A stretch of DNA of 64,000 nt, from assembly GCF_025466085.1 (NCBI RefSeq), contig NZ_JANLOD010000064.1, positions 1-64,000 of the forward strand, in the 5' to 3' direction. Made by a program: the position numbers and the translations under genes. Numbering within the stretch: the first letter of the stretch is position 1; each line of letters begins with the position of its first letter. The notes under the pieces are model-generated. The model had not been told where the DNA came from, made no database searches, and saw nothing but the letters and a program-made list of their open reading frames with translations. Below, piece after piece: positions 9,189 to 18,004 of the stretch. Source of the DNA: Pseudomonas sp. 14P_8.1_Bac3. GTDB lineage: Bacteria > Pseudomonadota > Gammaproteobacteria > Pseudomonadales > Pseudomonadaceae.

Positions 9189-10018
9189 GCAGCTATGAAA
9201 TTCCCGCCGTCACAGTGAAACCGGTTTCGACCGCGATTCCGCTGCGGCGCAGTCTGAGTACCCGTTGGATCAGCCTGTTGACCCTGATCGCGCTGGTCGC
9301 CCTATGGTGGGCTGTGACCGCGACGGGCATGATCGAGCCGCTGTTCCTGCCGCCACCGTCGGCCGTGCTGCAAAAAGGCTGGCTGCTGGCGACCGCCGGC
9401 TACATGGATTCCACGTTGTGGCAGCACTTGGGCGCGAGCCTCAGCCGGATCGGCCTGGGCCTGGGTTTCGCGGTGTTGACCGCGGTGCCGGTGGGCATCG
9501 CGATCGGAGCCAATCGCATCGCTCGCGGTATTCTCGACCCACTGATCGAGTTCTACCGGCCGATTCCGCCGCTGGCCTATCTGCCGCTGATCGTCATCTG
9601 GTGCGGCATTGGCGAGCTGTCGAAAGTCTTGCTGATCTACCTGGCGATTTTCGCCCCAATCGCCATCGCCACCGCCACCGGCGTGCGCACCGTCGACCCG
9701 GCCAAGCTGCGTGCTGCCCAGTCGCTGGGCGCCACCCGGGCGCAGTTGATTCGCCATGTGATTCTGCCAAGCGCCTTGCCGGATATTCTGACCGGTGTGC
9801 GCATCGGTCTGGGGGTTGGCTGGTCGACGCTGGTCGCCGCCGAACTGATCGCCGCCACCAGCGGTTTGGGCTTCATGGTGCAGTCCGCCGCACAGTTCCT
9901 GGTCACCGATGTGGTGGTGCTGGGGATCCTGGTGATCGCGCTGATCGCCTTCGCCATGGAAATGGGCCTGCGCGTCCTGCAACGCAAACTGGTGCCATGG
10001 CACGGCCAGGCGCACTGA
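9185..10018 (+). CDS. tauC: Taurine ABC transporter permease
   Basis: This 277-residue inner-membrane permease has about six helices and starts with a hydrophobic segment near residues 30-50. The EAA loop is AAQSLGATRAQLIRHVILPSALPDI near residue 178, the site that contacts TauB. Its ATG overlaps the tauB stop. Confidence 0.93.
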   Translation: MSSYEIPAVTVKPVSTAIPLRRSLSTRWISLLTLIALVALWWAVTATGMIEPLFLPPPSAVLQKGWLLATAGYMDSTLWQHLGASLSRIGLGLGFAVLTAVPVGIAIGANRIARGILDPLIEFYRPIPPLAYLPLIVIWCGIGELSKVLLIYLAIFAPIAIATATGVRTVDPAKLRAAQSLGATRAQLIRHVILPSALPDILTGVRIGLGVGWSTLVAAELIAATSGLGFMVQSAAQFLVTDVVVLGILVIALIAFAMEMGLRVLQRKLVPWHGQAH

Positions 10019-10073
10019 AGATTTGTCATTGACCATGCCGACAGCTCGGCACCCCCGGATTGAGAGAAAGACC

Positions 10074-10916
10074 ATGAGCCACCTGACAATCACCCCCCTC
10101 AGCTCCGCGCTCGGCGCGCAAATCAATGGCATCGACATCAGTCAGCCGCTGACCCTAGAACAGCGCGATGCCATCGAGCAGGCGCTGCTCAAGCATCAAG
10201 TGCTGTTCTTCCGCGAGCAGCCGATCACGCCGCCGCAGCAGGCTCGCTTCGCCGCGAATTTCGGCGACCTGCACATTCACCCGATCTACCCGAATGTGCC
10301 GGAACAGCCCGAGGTGCTGATCCTCGACACCGCCGTCACCGACGTGCGCGACAACGCCATCTGGCACACCGACGTGACGTTCCTGCCGACCCCGGCGATG
10401 GGCGCAGTCCTCAGTGCGAAACTGCTGCCGGAGTTTGGTGGCGACACGTTGTGGGCCAGCGGCATTGCAGCCTATGAAGCGCTGTCCGCGCCGATGAAAA
10501 GTTTGCTTGAAGGGCTGACGGCCACTCACGATTTCACTCGCTCGTTTCCGCTTGAGCGCTATGGCAATACGCCGCAAGCGCTAGCCCAGTGGGAAGAGGC
10601 ACGCCGAAAGAATCCACCGCTGTCACACCCGGTGATTCGCACCCACCCGGTAAGCGGGCGCCGCTCGCTGTTCGTCAACGAGGGTTTCACCTCAAGGATC
10701 AATGAGCTGTCGGACACCGAGAGCGAAGTGATTCTGAAGTTTTTGTTCGCTCACTCCACGCGGCCGGAATTCACCATTCGCTGGCGCTGGCAGCAGGACG
10801 ACATCGCGTTCTGGGACAACCGCGTGACACAGCATTACGCAGTGGATGATTACCGCCCGGCGCGGCGGGTGATGCAGCGGGCGACGGTGTTGGGGGATGT
10901 GCCGTTTTTCCGCTGA
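10074..10916 (+). CDS. tauD: Taurine dioxygenase
   Basis: This 280-residue Fe(II)/2-oxoglutarate dioxygenase converts taurine to aminoacetaldehyde and sulfite. The metal ligands are His and Asp in IWHTDVTF near residue 100 and the distal His in RVTQHYAVDDY. The 2-oxoglutarate-binding Arg is in RPARRVMQR near the C-terminus. The ATG at 10074 is preferred because it is preceded by GAGAGAAAG and begins with the family start MSHLTITPLSSALGAQI. An upstream TTG at 10023 would add 17 unlike residues. Confidence 0.93.
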   Translation: MSHLTITPLSSALGAQINGIDISQPLTLEQRDAIEQALLKHQVLFFREQPITPPQQARFAANFGDLHIHPIYPNVPEQPEVLILDTAVTDVRDNAIWHTDVTFLPTPAMGAVLSAKLLPEFGGDTLWASGIAAYEALSAPMKSLLEGLTATHDFTRSFPLERYGNTPQALAQWEEARRKNPPLSHPVIRTHPVSGRRSLFVNEGFTSRINELSDTESEVILKFLFAHSTRPEFTIRWRWQQDDIAFWDNRVTQHYAVDDYRPARRVMQRATVLGDVPFFR

Positions 10917-10941
10917 ACGCTCCATTGCATGCTCCGGCCTC

Positions 10942-11054
10942 ATCGCCAGCAGGCTGGCTCCCACATTGGATCTGTGTACACCGGGCCATTTTGGGAGCAG
11001 CTGACTCCCACATTGGAATGCAATCCACCTGTGGGAGCTAGCCTGCTAGCGATA
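10942..11054. repeat. Compound REP cluster after tauD
   Basis: Three REP-like units occur in a row: a GCCAGC-type copy (10942-10966), a partial copy (about 10994-11012) and an inverted GCTAGC-type copy (11029-11053). Two different stem families are paired here, unlike the matched pairs elsewhere. Confidence 0.75.
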
Positions 11055-11092
11055 GCGATGTAACAGAGACCCGATATACCGGCGCCGGACAC

Positions 11093-12130
11093 TTACTCAG
11101 CTGTCGAAGGCTTCTCCCACAAATTGATCCCGCCTTCCTGGGCAAACCGGTCAATCTCTGCCAGCTCCTCCGCGCTGAAACTCAAATTCTTCAACGCCCC
11201 GACGTTCTCGATAATCTGCTCCGGCCGGCTCGCACCGATCAGCGCCGAGGTTACCCGCGTATCGCGCAACGTCCACGCCAGCGCCAGTTGCGCCAGGCTC
11301 TGACCCCGACGCTTGGCAATCTCATTCAACCCGCGCACATGGGCGATGTTGGCCTCGGACAAGTGCGACGCCTGCAACGAGCCACCGCCCGGACGGTTGA
11401 CCCGTGCGTCCTTCGGAATGCCGTTGAGGTATTTGTCGGTCAACAGCCCTTGCGCCAACGGCGTGAAAGCAATCACGCCAGTGCCGAGCTCATCAGTGAC
11501 GTCCAACAGGTCTTTTTCCACCCAACGATTGAGCAGGTTGTAAGCCGGTTGGTGAATCAGCAACGGCACTTTCCACGCTTGCAGCAACGCCGCCATCTCA
11601 CGGGTTTTCACCCCGGAATAGGACGAGATGCCGATGTACAGCGCCTTGCCCTGTTGCACGGCAGTGGCCAAGGCACTGGCGGTTTCCTCCAGCGGCGTGT
11701 CCGGGTCGAAGCGGTGGGAATAGAAAATATCCACATAGTCCAGACCGAGGCGTTGCAGGCTCTGATCGAGGCTGGCCAGCACGTATTTGCGCGAGCCGCC
11801 GCCCTGCCCATAGGGCCCTGGCCACATGTCCCAACCGGCCTTGCTGGAGATGATCAGCTCGTCGCGATACTGCTTGAAATCTTCGCGCAGCAAACGACCG
11901 AAGTTGATCTCGGCGCTGCCGTACGGCGGGCCATAGTTGTTGGCCAGGTCGAAGTGGTTGATCCCCAGATCGAACGCCGTGCGCAGCAACGAACGCTGGG
12001 TGTCGATCGGCGTGCTGTCGCCAAAGTTGTGCCACAGGCCCAGCGACAGAGCCGGCAGCACCAAACCACTGCGACCGACGCGGCGGTAAGGAATGGAGTC
12101 GTAGCGGTTTTCGGCAGCGGTGTAGGTCAT
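11093..12130 (-). CDS. Aldo/keto reductase (YghZ-like)
   Basis: This 345-residue NADPH-dependent reductase resembles E. coli YghZ (L-glyceraldehyde 3-phosphate reductase). The catalytic set is visible: Asp in INHFDLANNYGPP with its Tyr, Lys in ISSKAGWDMWPG, and His in YSHRFDPDTPLEE. The C-terminal cofactor motif is VTSALIGASRPEQI. GAGAGGA precedes the ATG. The natural substrate is not certain. It lies downstream of, and in the same direction as, the LysR gene. Confidence 0.88.
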   Translation of the reverse strand: MTYTAAENRYDSIPYRRVGRSGLVLPALSLGLWHNFGDSTPIDTQRSLLRTAFDLGINHFDLANNYGPPYGSAEINFGRLLREDFKQYRDELIISSKAGWDMWPGPYGQGGGSRKYVLASLDQSLQRLGLDYVDIFYSHRFDPDTPLEETASALATAVQQGKALYIGISSYSGVKTREMAALLQAWKVPLLIHQPAYNLLNRWVEKDLLDVTDELGTGVIAFTPLAQGLLTDKYLNGIPKDARVNRPGGGSLQASHLSEANIAHVRGLNEIAKRRGQSLAQLALAWTLRDTRVTSALIGASRPEQIIENVGALKNLSFSAEELAEIDRFAQEGGINLWEKPSTAE

Positions 12131-12299
12131 CGAATCCTCTCTTGTCTGTCTTGAAGTTGGTATCGACTGCTTCGCAAGTGGCCCAGCATACGCCGAGACA
12201 AACGCCGATAAACCTCGGACTGGAGAAAATGCTGAAACGTTTCACAGATTCTCAGGATGATCGTTCCCACGCCCTTTGGAACGATCTGCGAAACCACAT

Positions 12300-13190
12300 C
12301 TAGCGCGCCTCCGCAAACACCTCCCCCAACCAATCCACAAAGACCCGAACCCGTGGCGACATGTGTCGGTTGTGGGGATACAGGACGGAGACCGGCATCG
12401 GTGGAGGGGGCGTGTCGGTCAGGACTTCCTTCACCAGGCCCTGGTCGATTTGGGTTTCCATTCGATAGTGCGGGCACTGGATCAGGCCCAGGCCGGCGAG
12501 CGCCGAGGCGGCGTAGATTTCGGCGCCGAAGACTGACAATGCGCCTTCGATGGCGACTTCCTGCACGGTCCCGTTGACCATGAATTCAAATGGAAACTGC
12601 TTGGCGGTGGTGCGCGAGACGTAGTTCACCGCGCGATGATGTTTCAGGTCTTCAAGGGTTTTCGGCTCGCCGTATTTGCGCAAGTAAGACGGGCTGGCGC
12701 AGGTGATCTGGCGCAGGCTGGCCACGCGTTTGCCGATCAGCGCCGAATCGCTCAGCGTGCCCGCGCGCAGCACGCAGTCGACGCCTTCGGTGATCAGGTC
12801 GACGAAGCGATCGGACTCGCTGATGGACAGTTCGATCTGCGGGTAGCGTTCCATGAACTGCGGTAACGCGGGGATCACGAAATTTTTCGCCAGTGTGCCG
12901 TGCAGGTCGACGCGTAATCGGCCTTTCGGTGCGCAGCCGCGAAAAGCCAGTTCGGCTTCCTCCAGTTCTGCGAGCAATTGCACGCAGCGCAAGTAGTACG
13001 CCTCGCCGTCCAGCGTAGGCCGCACCTTACGCGTGCTGCGTTCCAGCAAACGGGTGCCGAGCCAGGCCTCGAACTGGTTCAGCGTGTGGGTCAGGGTGGC
13101 CCGGGGCAGGTTCAGGTCTTCGGCGGCTAAGGTGAAGCTACTGCGCTCGTAGATCCGCACGAATGCTTTCATTGCTTTGACTTGATCCAC
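12300..13190 (-). CDS. LysR-type transcriptional regulator
   Basis: This 296-residue regulator has an N-terminal winged helix-turn-helix (about 1-60, SSFTLAAEDLNLPRATLTHTL) and a periplasmic-binding-like effector domain. The start is a GTG at 13190 with GAGGGG in front, giving the common start MDQVKAMKAFVRIYE. An in-frame ATG lies six codons later. It diverges from the SDR gene at 13311 and probably controls it. The closest recalled relatives are CrgA/DmlR-like regulators of oxidoreductases; the inducer is unknown. Confidence 0.88.
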   Translation of the reverse strand: MDQVKAMKAFVRIYERSSFTLAAEDLNLPRATLTHTLNQFEAWLGTRLLERSTRKVRPTLDGEAYYLRCVQLLAELEEAELAFRGCAPKGRLRVDLHGTLAKNFVIPALPQFMERYPQIELSISESDRFVDLITEGVDCVLRAGTLSDSALIGKRVASLRQITCASPSYLRKYGEPKTLEDLKHHRAVNYVSRTTAKQFPFEFMVNGTVQEVAIEGALSVFGAEIYAASALAGLGLIQCPHYRMETQIDQGLVKEVLTDTPPPPMPVSVLYPHNRHMSPRVRVFVDWLGEVFAEAR

Positions 13191-13310
13191 GGGGCCCCTC
13201 GATTGTTGGCGCTTATTGAACAGTCAAGGCAACTCTCATGCATTTATCGGCCCGAGTAAACATGTGAATCTGGCTTTACCCCAAGCCATCATCTGTAAGG
13301 AACCATCACC
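13191..13310. promoter_or_regulatory. Divergent LysR/SDR intergenic region
   Basis: This 120-base gap should carry both promoters and the LysR operator. I could not pick a convincing T-N11-A dyad by eye. Confidence 0.35.
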
Positions 13311-14051
13311 ATGACCGGACAAACCTTTAAAGTTGCCATCGTGACTGGCGCCTCCCGCGGCATAGGCGCCGTGATCGCCAAACAGCTCGCCAGCGAAGGT
13401 TTTGCTGTCGCCATCAATTACGCCAGCAGCGCCACCGAGGCGTCGGCCCTGGTGGTCGAGCTGCGCCAGGCCGGTCATCAAGCCATCGCGGTCAAGGCTG
13501 ACGTCGCCAATGCCGATGACGTGCGCCGGCTGTTCGACGAAACCGAAGCGCACCTGGGCAAGGTCGATGTGCTGATCAACAACGCCGGCATCCTCAAGGT
13601 TCTGCCACTGGCGCAGCACACCGACGAGCTGTTCGAGCAGACCTTCAACATTCATGCCCGCGGCACCTTCAACACCCTGCGCGAAGCGGCCACGCGCCTC
13701 AACAGCGGCGGACGGATCGTCAACTTCTCCAGCAGCACCGTCGGCCTGAACCTGCCGGGCTACGCGGTGTACATCGCCAGCAAAGCGGCGGTGGAATCAC
13801 TGACGCAAGTGTTCGCCAAGGAAATGCGCGGTCGCCACATCACCGTCAACGCCGTCGCACCGGGCCCGGTGGCGACCGACCTGTTCCTGCATGGCAAGAG
13901 CGAAGAGCAGATCCAGAACTTCGCCAGGATGGCGCCATTGGAACGCCTCGGCCAGCCGGAAGACATCGCCCGTGTCGTGTCTTTCCTGGTCGGCCCGGAT
14001 TCGGCGTGGGTCAACGGACAAATCCTGCGCGCCAACGGTGGGTTGGTTTAA
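13311..14051 (+). CDS. SDR family oxidoreductase
   Basis: This 246-residue classical short-chain dehydrogenase/reductase shows the cofactor motif TGASRGIG near residue 10 and NNAG near 89. The catalytic Ser lies in NFSSSTVGL, with the pair Y and K in YAVYIASKAA. The end VNGQILRANGGLV is typical. It probably uses NADP(H); the substrate is unknown. AAGGA lies upstream of the ATG. The divergent LysR gene is its likely regulator. Confidence 0.92.
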   Translation: MTGQTFKVAIVTGASRGIGAVIAKQLASEGFAVAINYASSATEASALVVELRQAGHQAIAVKADVANADDVRRLFDETEAHLGKVDVLINNAGILKVLPLAQHTDELFEQTFNIHARGTFNTLREAATRLNSGGRIVNFSSSTVGLNLPGYAVYIASKAAVESLTQVFAKEMRGRHITVNAVAPGPVATDLFLHGKSEEQIQNFARMAPLERLGQPEDIARVVSFLVGPDSAWVNGQILRANGGLV

Positions 14052-14085
14052 CTATGCTCGATTCAGACAGGTAAATCAGCGAAGC

Positions 14086-14185
14086 CGCCATCGCTGGCAA
14101 GCCTGCTCCCACAGGTTTCTGCGTCGGATGATGATTTCGTGAACGACGCAAGCCCTGTGGCAGCTGGCTTGCCAGCGATGACGGC
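14086..14185. repeat. REPIN (GCTGGC family) with inner hairpin
   Basis: The arms GCCATCGCTGGCAAGC (14086 on) and the inverted GCTTGCCAGCGATGACGGC (to 14185) enclose a second stem TGCGTCG / CGACGCA. The core is the GCCAGC/GCTGGC family. Confidence 0.8.
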
Positions 14186-14222
14186 CTCAACAGCAATACC
14201 GATCTGGAAAGAGGAACGCGCC

Positions 14223-14483
14223 ATGCACACCACCATCATCATCTTCTTCGGCCTGGTCCTGCTGGCGCTGATGCTGTTCATCGGCGAGAAAATCGGCTTC
14301 AGCCGCCAGACACTGACCTACAGCTTTATCGTCCTTTGGCTAGCCCTGACGATGATCAACGGCGCCATCGGCGTGGTCACTGCCGGCCAGCCCGTGACGA
14401 CGGAACTGGTGGTCGGCAGTATCGTGTTTGGCGTGCCGGTGGCGGCGCTGGTGCTGTTCATGGTGTTGAGCACGGAAGCCTGA
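14223..14483 (+). CDS. Small three-helix membrane protein
   Basis: This 86-residue protein is not assigned to a family. It is almost wholly hydrophobic with three predicted membrane segments: about 3-21 (IIIFFGLVLLALMLFIG), 32-53 and 62-83. The ATG at 14223 is preferred because GAGG lies just upstream; a longer reading from 14139 would run through the REPIN. It lies between the SDR gene and the convergent betT gene. Confidence 0.7.
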   Translation: MHTTIIIFFGLVLLALMLFIGEKIGFSRQTLTYSFIVLWLALTMINGAIGVVTAGQPVTTELVVGSIVFGVPVAALVLFMVLSTEA

Positions 14484-14498
14484 AACGTCGATCCCCGA

Positions 14499-16493
14499 TC
14501 AACGCACCAGATGCAGAAACTGCATATGCCGCTCGTACTGATCGAGGATGTCGTTGATCACCTGCTCCTTGGTGTAACCCACCAGATCGTAATCCTGGCT
14601 GCCCTCGCTCAGATGCACTTCGGCCCGGTAATAACGACGATTGTTGAGTTCCTTGGAACCCATGCCGCCACGGGCGAAGGATGGGGTGAAGTAGCCGCGC
14701 ATCTGCACCTGATAGATGAACGGATGCTGCTCACCGTGACCGATTTCCAGGCTGACGCTGTCGTTCGCCGGGTCCGGTTGAGTCACCACGTTCAAGCCCT
14801 TCTCGACGAACACGGCGGTCACTTCTTCGATCGCCGGACGCACCGTGGTATCGAGGAAACGATAGACCTCGTCCCGCGACGGGAAATGCACCGCCTGACT
14901 CAAGCGCTGACGCCAGCCGCCCCGTCGTGAACCGGACACCGGCGCCAGGGAATGCAACTGCGCGATCTGCTTCTGCGACTCCAGATAGAACGCCTTGTGC
15001 AGCCCCCACATCATCAGCAGCAGAATCAGCGAAAACGGCAACGAGGTCAGCACCACCGCCGACTTCAGCGCATCGATGCTGCCGGAGAACAGCAGCGCAC
15101 TGGTCACCAGCGCGGTCATCGCGCCCCAGAACACCCGCAGCCATTTCGGCCCGTCTTCATCCGGGTTGCCGCCCTTGGCGGAGAGCGTCGACAGCACCAC
15201 GGTGCCGGAATCGGCCGAGGTGACGAAGAACACGAAGCTGATGAACACCGTCACCGCGATCACGGTTTTGCTCCACGGGTAGGTTTCCAGCAGCAGGTAC
15301 AAGGTCATCGACGGGTTATCGATGGCCGACATGCCGAGGGCGCTCATGCCGTGATTGAGCACTTGATCGATGGCGCTGTTGCCGAAGATCGACATCCACG
15401 CCAGGGTGAAGCCGAGCGGAATCAACAGCACGCCGAAGACGAACTCGCGAATGGTCCGGCCACGGGAAATCCGCGCGATGAACAGGCCCACGAACGGCGA
15501 CCACGCGATCCACCAGGCCCAATAGAACACGGTCCAGCCACCCAGCCAGTCGCTGGGCTTGTCGTAGGCGTAGAGGTCGAAACTCTTCATCGGCAGCGCG
15601 CCGAGGTAGTCGCCGATGTTCTGGATCAGGGTGTTGAGCAGGTGTTGCGTGGGCCCGGCAAACAACACGAACAGCAGCAGCGCACAGGCCAGCAGCATGT
15701 TGATGTCGGACATCACCCGCACGCCTTTATCGACGCCGGACACGGCAACGATGATCGCAGCGCCCATCATCAGCGTGATCAGGCCGACCTGAATCCACTG
15801 GGTATGCGCAATGCCAAACAGGTAGTCCAGACCGGAATTGAGGTGCAACACGCCGAAGCCCATGTCGGCCCCCAGGCCGAACACCGTGGCGATGATGCCA
15901 AAGCCGTCCACGGCGTAACCGATCGGGCCGTTGATGCGCTTGCCAATCAATGGATAAAGCGCCGAGCGCAGAGCCAGCGGAAGATTGTGGCGATAAGCAA
16001 AATAAGCCAGCGCCATACCGACAAAGGCAAACACGCCCCAGCCGTGCAGGCCCCAGTGCAGAAACAGAATCTGCATCGCCTGGCGCGCGGCATCCGCGGT
16101 GCCAGCCTGGCCTTGCGGCGGCTGCGCCAGATGGGTCAGCGGTTCGGACACGCAAAAGAAGAACAGCGTGATGCTGATCCCGGCGGCGAACAGCATGCCC
16201 GCCCAGGACAGGTAACTGAATTCGGGTTCGTCGTGGTCGGCACCGAGCTTGATCTTGCCGTAGCCGGACAAGGCGGTGACCACCACGAAGACCAGATACA
16301 GGGACATCGCGAGCATGTAGTACCAGCCGACCGTGTTGGCCGCCCAGTTTTGCGCTGCCAGCAACCAGGCACCGGCCTGTTCCGGCAGGGCGATCACAAC
16401 GATGCCGAAGAGCAGGATGAAGGTCGCGGCGAAGTAAAACACCGGCGGATTCATGCGGACCTGGCCGCTGGCGGGGGTGGACGGTGCACTCAT
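14499..16493 (-). CDS. betT: BetT-type choline/betaine BCCT transporter
   Basis: This 664-residue secondary transporter of the BCCT family imports a quaternary amine, most likely choline for glycine betaine synthesis. About 12 membrane helices span residues 15-510. The family tryptophan block is read in FYWAWWIAWSPFVGLFIARISRGRTIREF near residue 320. A long cytoplasmic tail of about 150 residues follows, as in E. coli BetT, where it senses osmotic strength. A BetI-like operator at 16592-16607 supports the choline assignment. Related betaine or carnitine carriers are possible alternatives. Confidence 0.88.
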   Translation of the reverse strand: MSAPSTPASGQVRMNPPVFYFAATFILLFGIVVIALPEQAGAWLLAAQNWAANTVGWYYMLAMSLYLVFVVVTALSGYGKIKLGADHDEPEFSYLSWAGMLFAAGISITLFFFCVSEPLTHLAQPPQGQAGTADAARQAMQILFLHWGLHGWGVFAFVGMALAYFAYRHNLPLALRSALYPLIGKRINGPIGYAVDGFGIIATVFGLGADMGFGVLHLNSGLDYLFGIAHTQWIQVGLITLMMGAAIIVAVSGVDKGVRVMSDINMLLACALLLFVLFAGPTQHLLNTLIQNIGDYLGALPMKSFDLYAYDKPSDWLGGWTVFYWAWWIAWSPFVGLFIARISRGRTIREFVFGVLLIPLGFTLAWMSIFGNSAIDQVLNHGMSALGMSAIDNPSMTLYLLLETYPWSKTVIAVTVFISFVFFVTSADSGTVVLSTLSAKGGNPDEDGPKWLRVFWGAMTALVTSALLFSGSIDALKSAVVLTSLPFSLILLLMMWGLHKAFYLESQKQIAQLHSLAPVSGSRRGGWRQRLSQAVHFPSRDEVYRFLDTTVRPAIEEVTAVFVEKGLNVVTQPDPANDSVSLEIGHGEQHPFIYQVQMRGYFTPSFARGGMGSKELNNRRYYRAEVHLSEGSQDYDLVGYTKEQVINDILDQYERHMQFLHLVR

Positions 16494-16591
16494 GAACGGT
16501 GCGCCTCAAGGGGATGAAACCGGGCAATCAGTAACGGACTCGGCAAGGGCAAGCCTCCTGTTGTGAGCGGGCAGCGAACCGGCGGTTTAAC

Positions 16592-16607
16592 TTGAATGAG
16601 CGTTCAA
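16592..16607. promoter_or_regulatory. BetI-like operator upstream of betT
   Basis: The 16-base dyad TTGAATGAGCGTTCAA lies about 100 bases before betT. Its TTGAA/TTCAA arms resemble the choline-responsive BetI sites of Pseudomonas as I recall them. BetI itself is not in the window. Confidence 0.6.
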
Positions 16608-16888
16608 TTTAAACATGGATAGGCGGCTAAGGACTAATCGCAGGGCTCGGCGGTACTGTTCGTACGCTAGCTCAAGGATGGGTATGAGGCGGGATTTTGC
16701 CGGATTCGTTCATTCGGAAATCAGCGATGCTGTTGGTGGCATTCGGCTTGAAACCATTCGCGAGCAAGCCCGCTCCCACATTGGTTTTCTGTCGTAGGCA
16801 CATTGCGTGTCCGACACAAATCAATGTGGGAGCGGGCTTGCTCGCGAAGAGGCCAGCTCAGTCAATCGAGATTCGAGATTCCGGATCT
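16608..16888. other. Gap between the BetI-like site and epsC
   Basis: The remaining part of this gap holds a short AT-mixed stretch and the REPIN at 16758-16848. No gene is supported; short ORFs here run through the repeat. Confidence 0.5.
16758..16848. repeat. REPIN (GCGGGC family)
   Basis: TTCGCGAGCAAGCCCGCTCC on the left pairs with GGAGCGGGCTTGCTCGCGAA on the right, around a loop of about 45 bases. Confidence 0.9.
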
Positions 16889-17815
16889 TTACTTCTGCGT
16901 CCCATCATCATGCTGCAGATTCGCCTGCGTCAGGTTGCACCCCGCCGGCACACTGCGGGTCAGCCAGACGTTGCCGCCAATGGTCGAGCCCTTGCCGATG
17001 GTGATTCGCCCCAGGATCGTCGCGCCGGCATAAATCACCACGTCGTCCTCGACGATCGGGTGCCGGGGGTGGCCCTTCTGCAACTGGCCGTCTTCATCCG
17101 CCGGGAAACGCTTGGCACCCAGGGTCACAGCCTGATAAATCCGCACCCGCTCGCCGATGATCGCGGTCTCGCCAATCACCACGCCCGTCCCGTGATCGAT
17201 GAAGAAACTGCGACCGATCTGCGCTCCCGGGTGAATGTCGATACCCGTCGCCGAGTGAGCGATTTCGGAACTGATGCGCGCCAGCAAAGGCAGCCCGGCA
17301 CGGTACAAATGGTGGGCGAGACGATGGTGAATCACCGCCAGGATTCCCGGGTAGCAGAGCAACACCTCATCGACGCTGCGGGCGGCCGGGTCGCCGTGAT
17401 AGGCCGCCAGCACATCGGTGTCCAGCAGGCTGCGCAATCCCGGCAACGCGAGGGCGAAATCCTGGATGATCGAAATGGTCTTGGCCTCGACCTCGGTGTC
17501 GGCCTCGGCGCTGTGGCGGGCGGCGTAGCGCAGTTCCAGGCGCGCCTGGCCCAGCAACGCGTTCAGCGCCACGTCGAGGGTGTGCCCAACGTAGAAATCC
17601 TCGCTCTCCTCGCGCAGGTCCACCGGGCCAAGGCGCATCGGGAACAACGCACCGCAGAGCGCTTCCAGAATCTCCGCCATGGCCGCTCGCGAAGGCAATT
17701 CACGCCCGCCCTGTTCGCCGCTGACCCGGCCGTTCTGCGTACGCCACTGATCGCGCGCCTGGCGCAGCTGGCTGACGATGGTCTGCAATTGCCAATGGCT
17801 GGAACGCTCGCTCAC
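16889..17815 (-). CDS. epsC: Serine O-acetyltransferase (EpsC type)
   Basis: This 308-residue enzyme makes O-acetylserine from serine and acetyl-CoA, the carbon acceptor for cysteine synthesis. The C-terminal half is a left-handed beta-helix of hexapeptide repeats: GIDIHPGAQIGRSFFIDHGTGVVIGETAIIGERVRIYQAVTLGA, then further turns to IGGNVWLTRSVP. The catalytic Asp-His pair is read in FIDHGTGVVIGE. The start is a GTG at 17815 with TGTGGAG eight bases upstream. Reading back to 17923 would add 36 unlike residues across the divergent promoter. It diverges from dcyD. Confidence 0.88.
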   Translation of the reverse strand: MSERSSHWQLQTIVSQLRQARDQWRTQNGRVSGEQGGRELPSRAAMAEILEALCGALFPMRLGPVDLREESEDFYVGHTLDVALNALLGQARLELRYAARHSAEADTEVEAKTISIIQDFALALPGLRSLLDTDVLAAYHGDPAARSVDEVLLCYPGILAVIHHRLAHHLYRAGLPLLARISSEIAHSATGIDIHPGAQIGRSFFIDHGTGVVIGETAIIGERVRIYQAVTLGAKRFPADEDGQLQKGHPRHPIVEDDVVIYAGATILGRITIGKGSTIGGNVWLTRSVPAGCNLTQANLQHDDGTQK

Positions 17816-18004
17816 GGTAAAAACTCCACACGGGCGGCCGGACTGTCTGGCCGCGCTGACGGCGATTACTTTACGGCAAGCGCTGGAAGCCGAATTAAGA
17901 ACTGATTGTGCTGTGCTCAGCACTTTTCGATATAAGCAATTGCCGGTTGCCCGCCCTTATAGCCGTGCCTATAGTCCTGACATCTCCCACGCCAGTACGG
18001 ACCC
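17816..18004. promoter_or_regulatory. Divergent epsC/dcyD promoter region
   Basis: Reading toward dcyD, TTGCCC (about 17947-17952) and CTATAG are separated by 16 bases, a reasonable promoter pair close to the start at 18005. A small dyad GTGCT/AGCAC lies near 17910-17925. The sequence does not show which regulator acts here. Confidence 0.4.

Noticed and set aside
14952..16517. 521-codon ORF opposite betT
   Set aside because: His/Gln/Asp-rich low-complexity shadow of the transporter gene.
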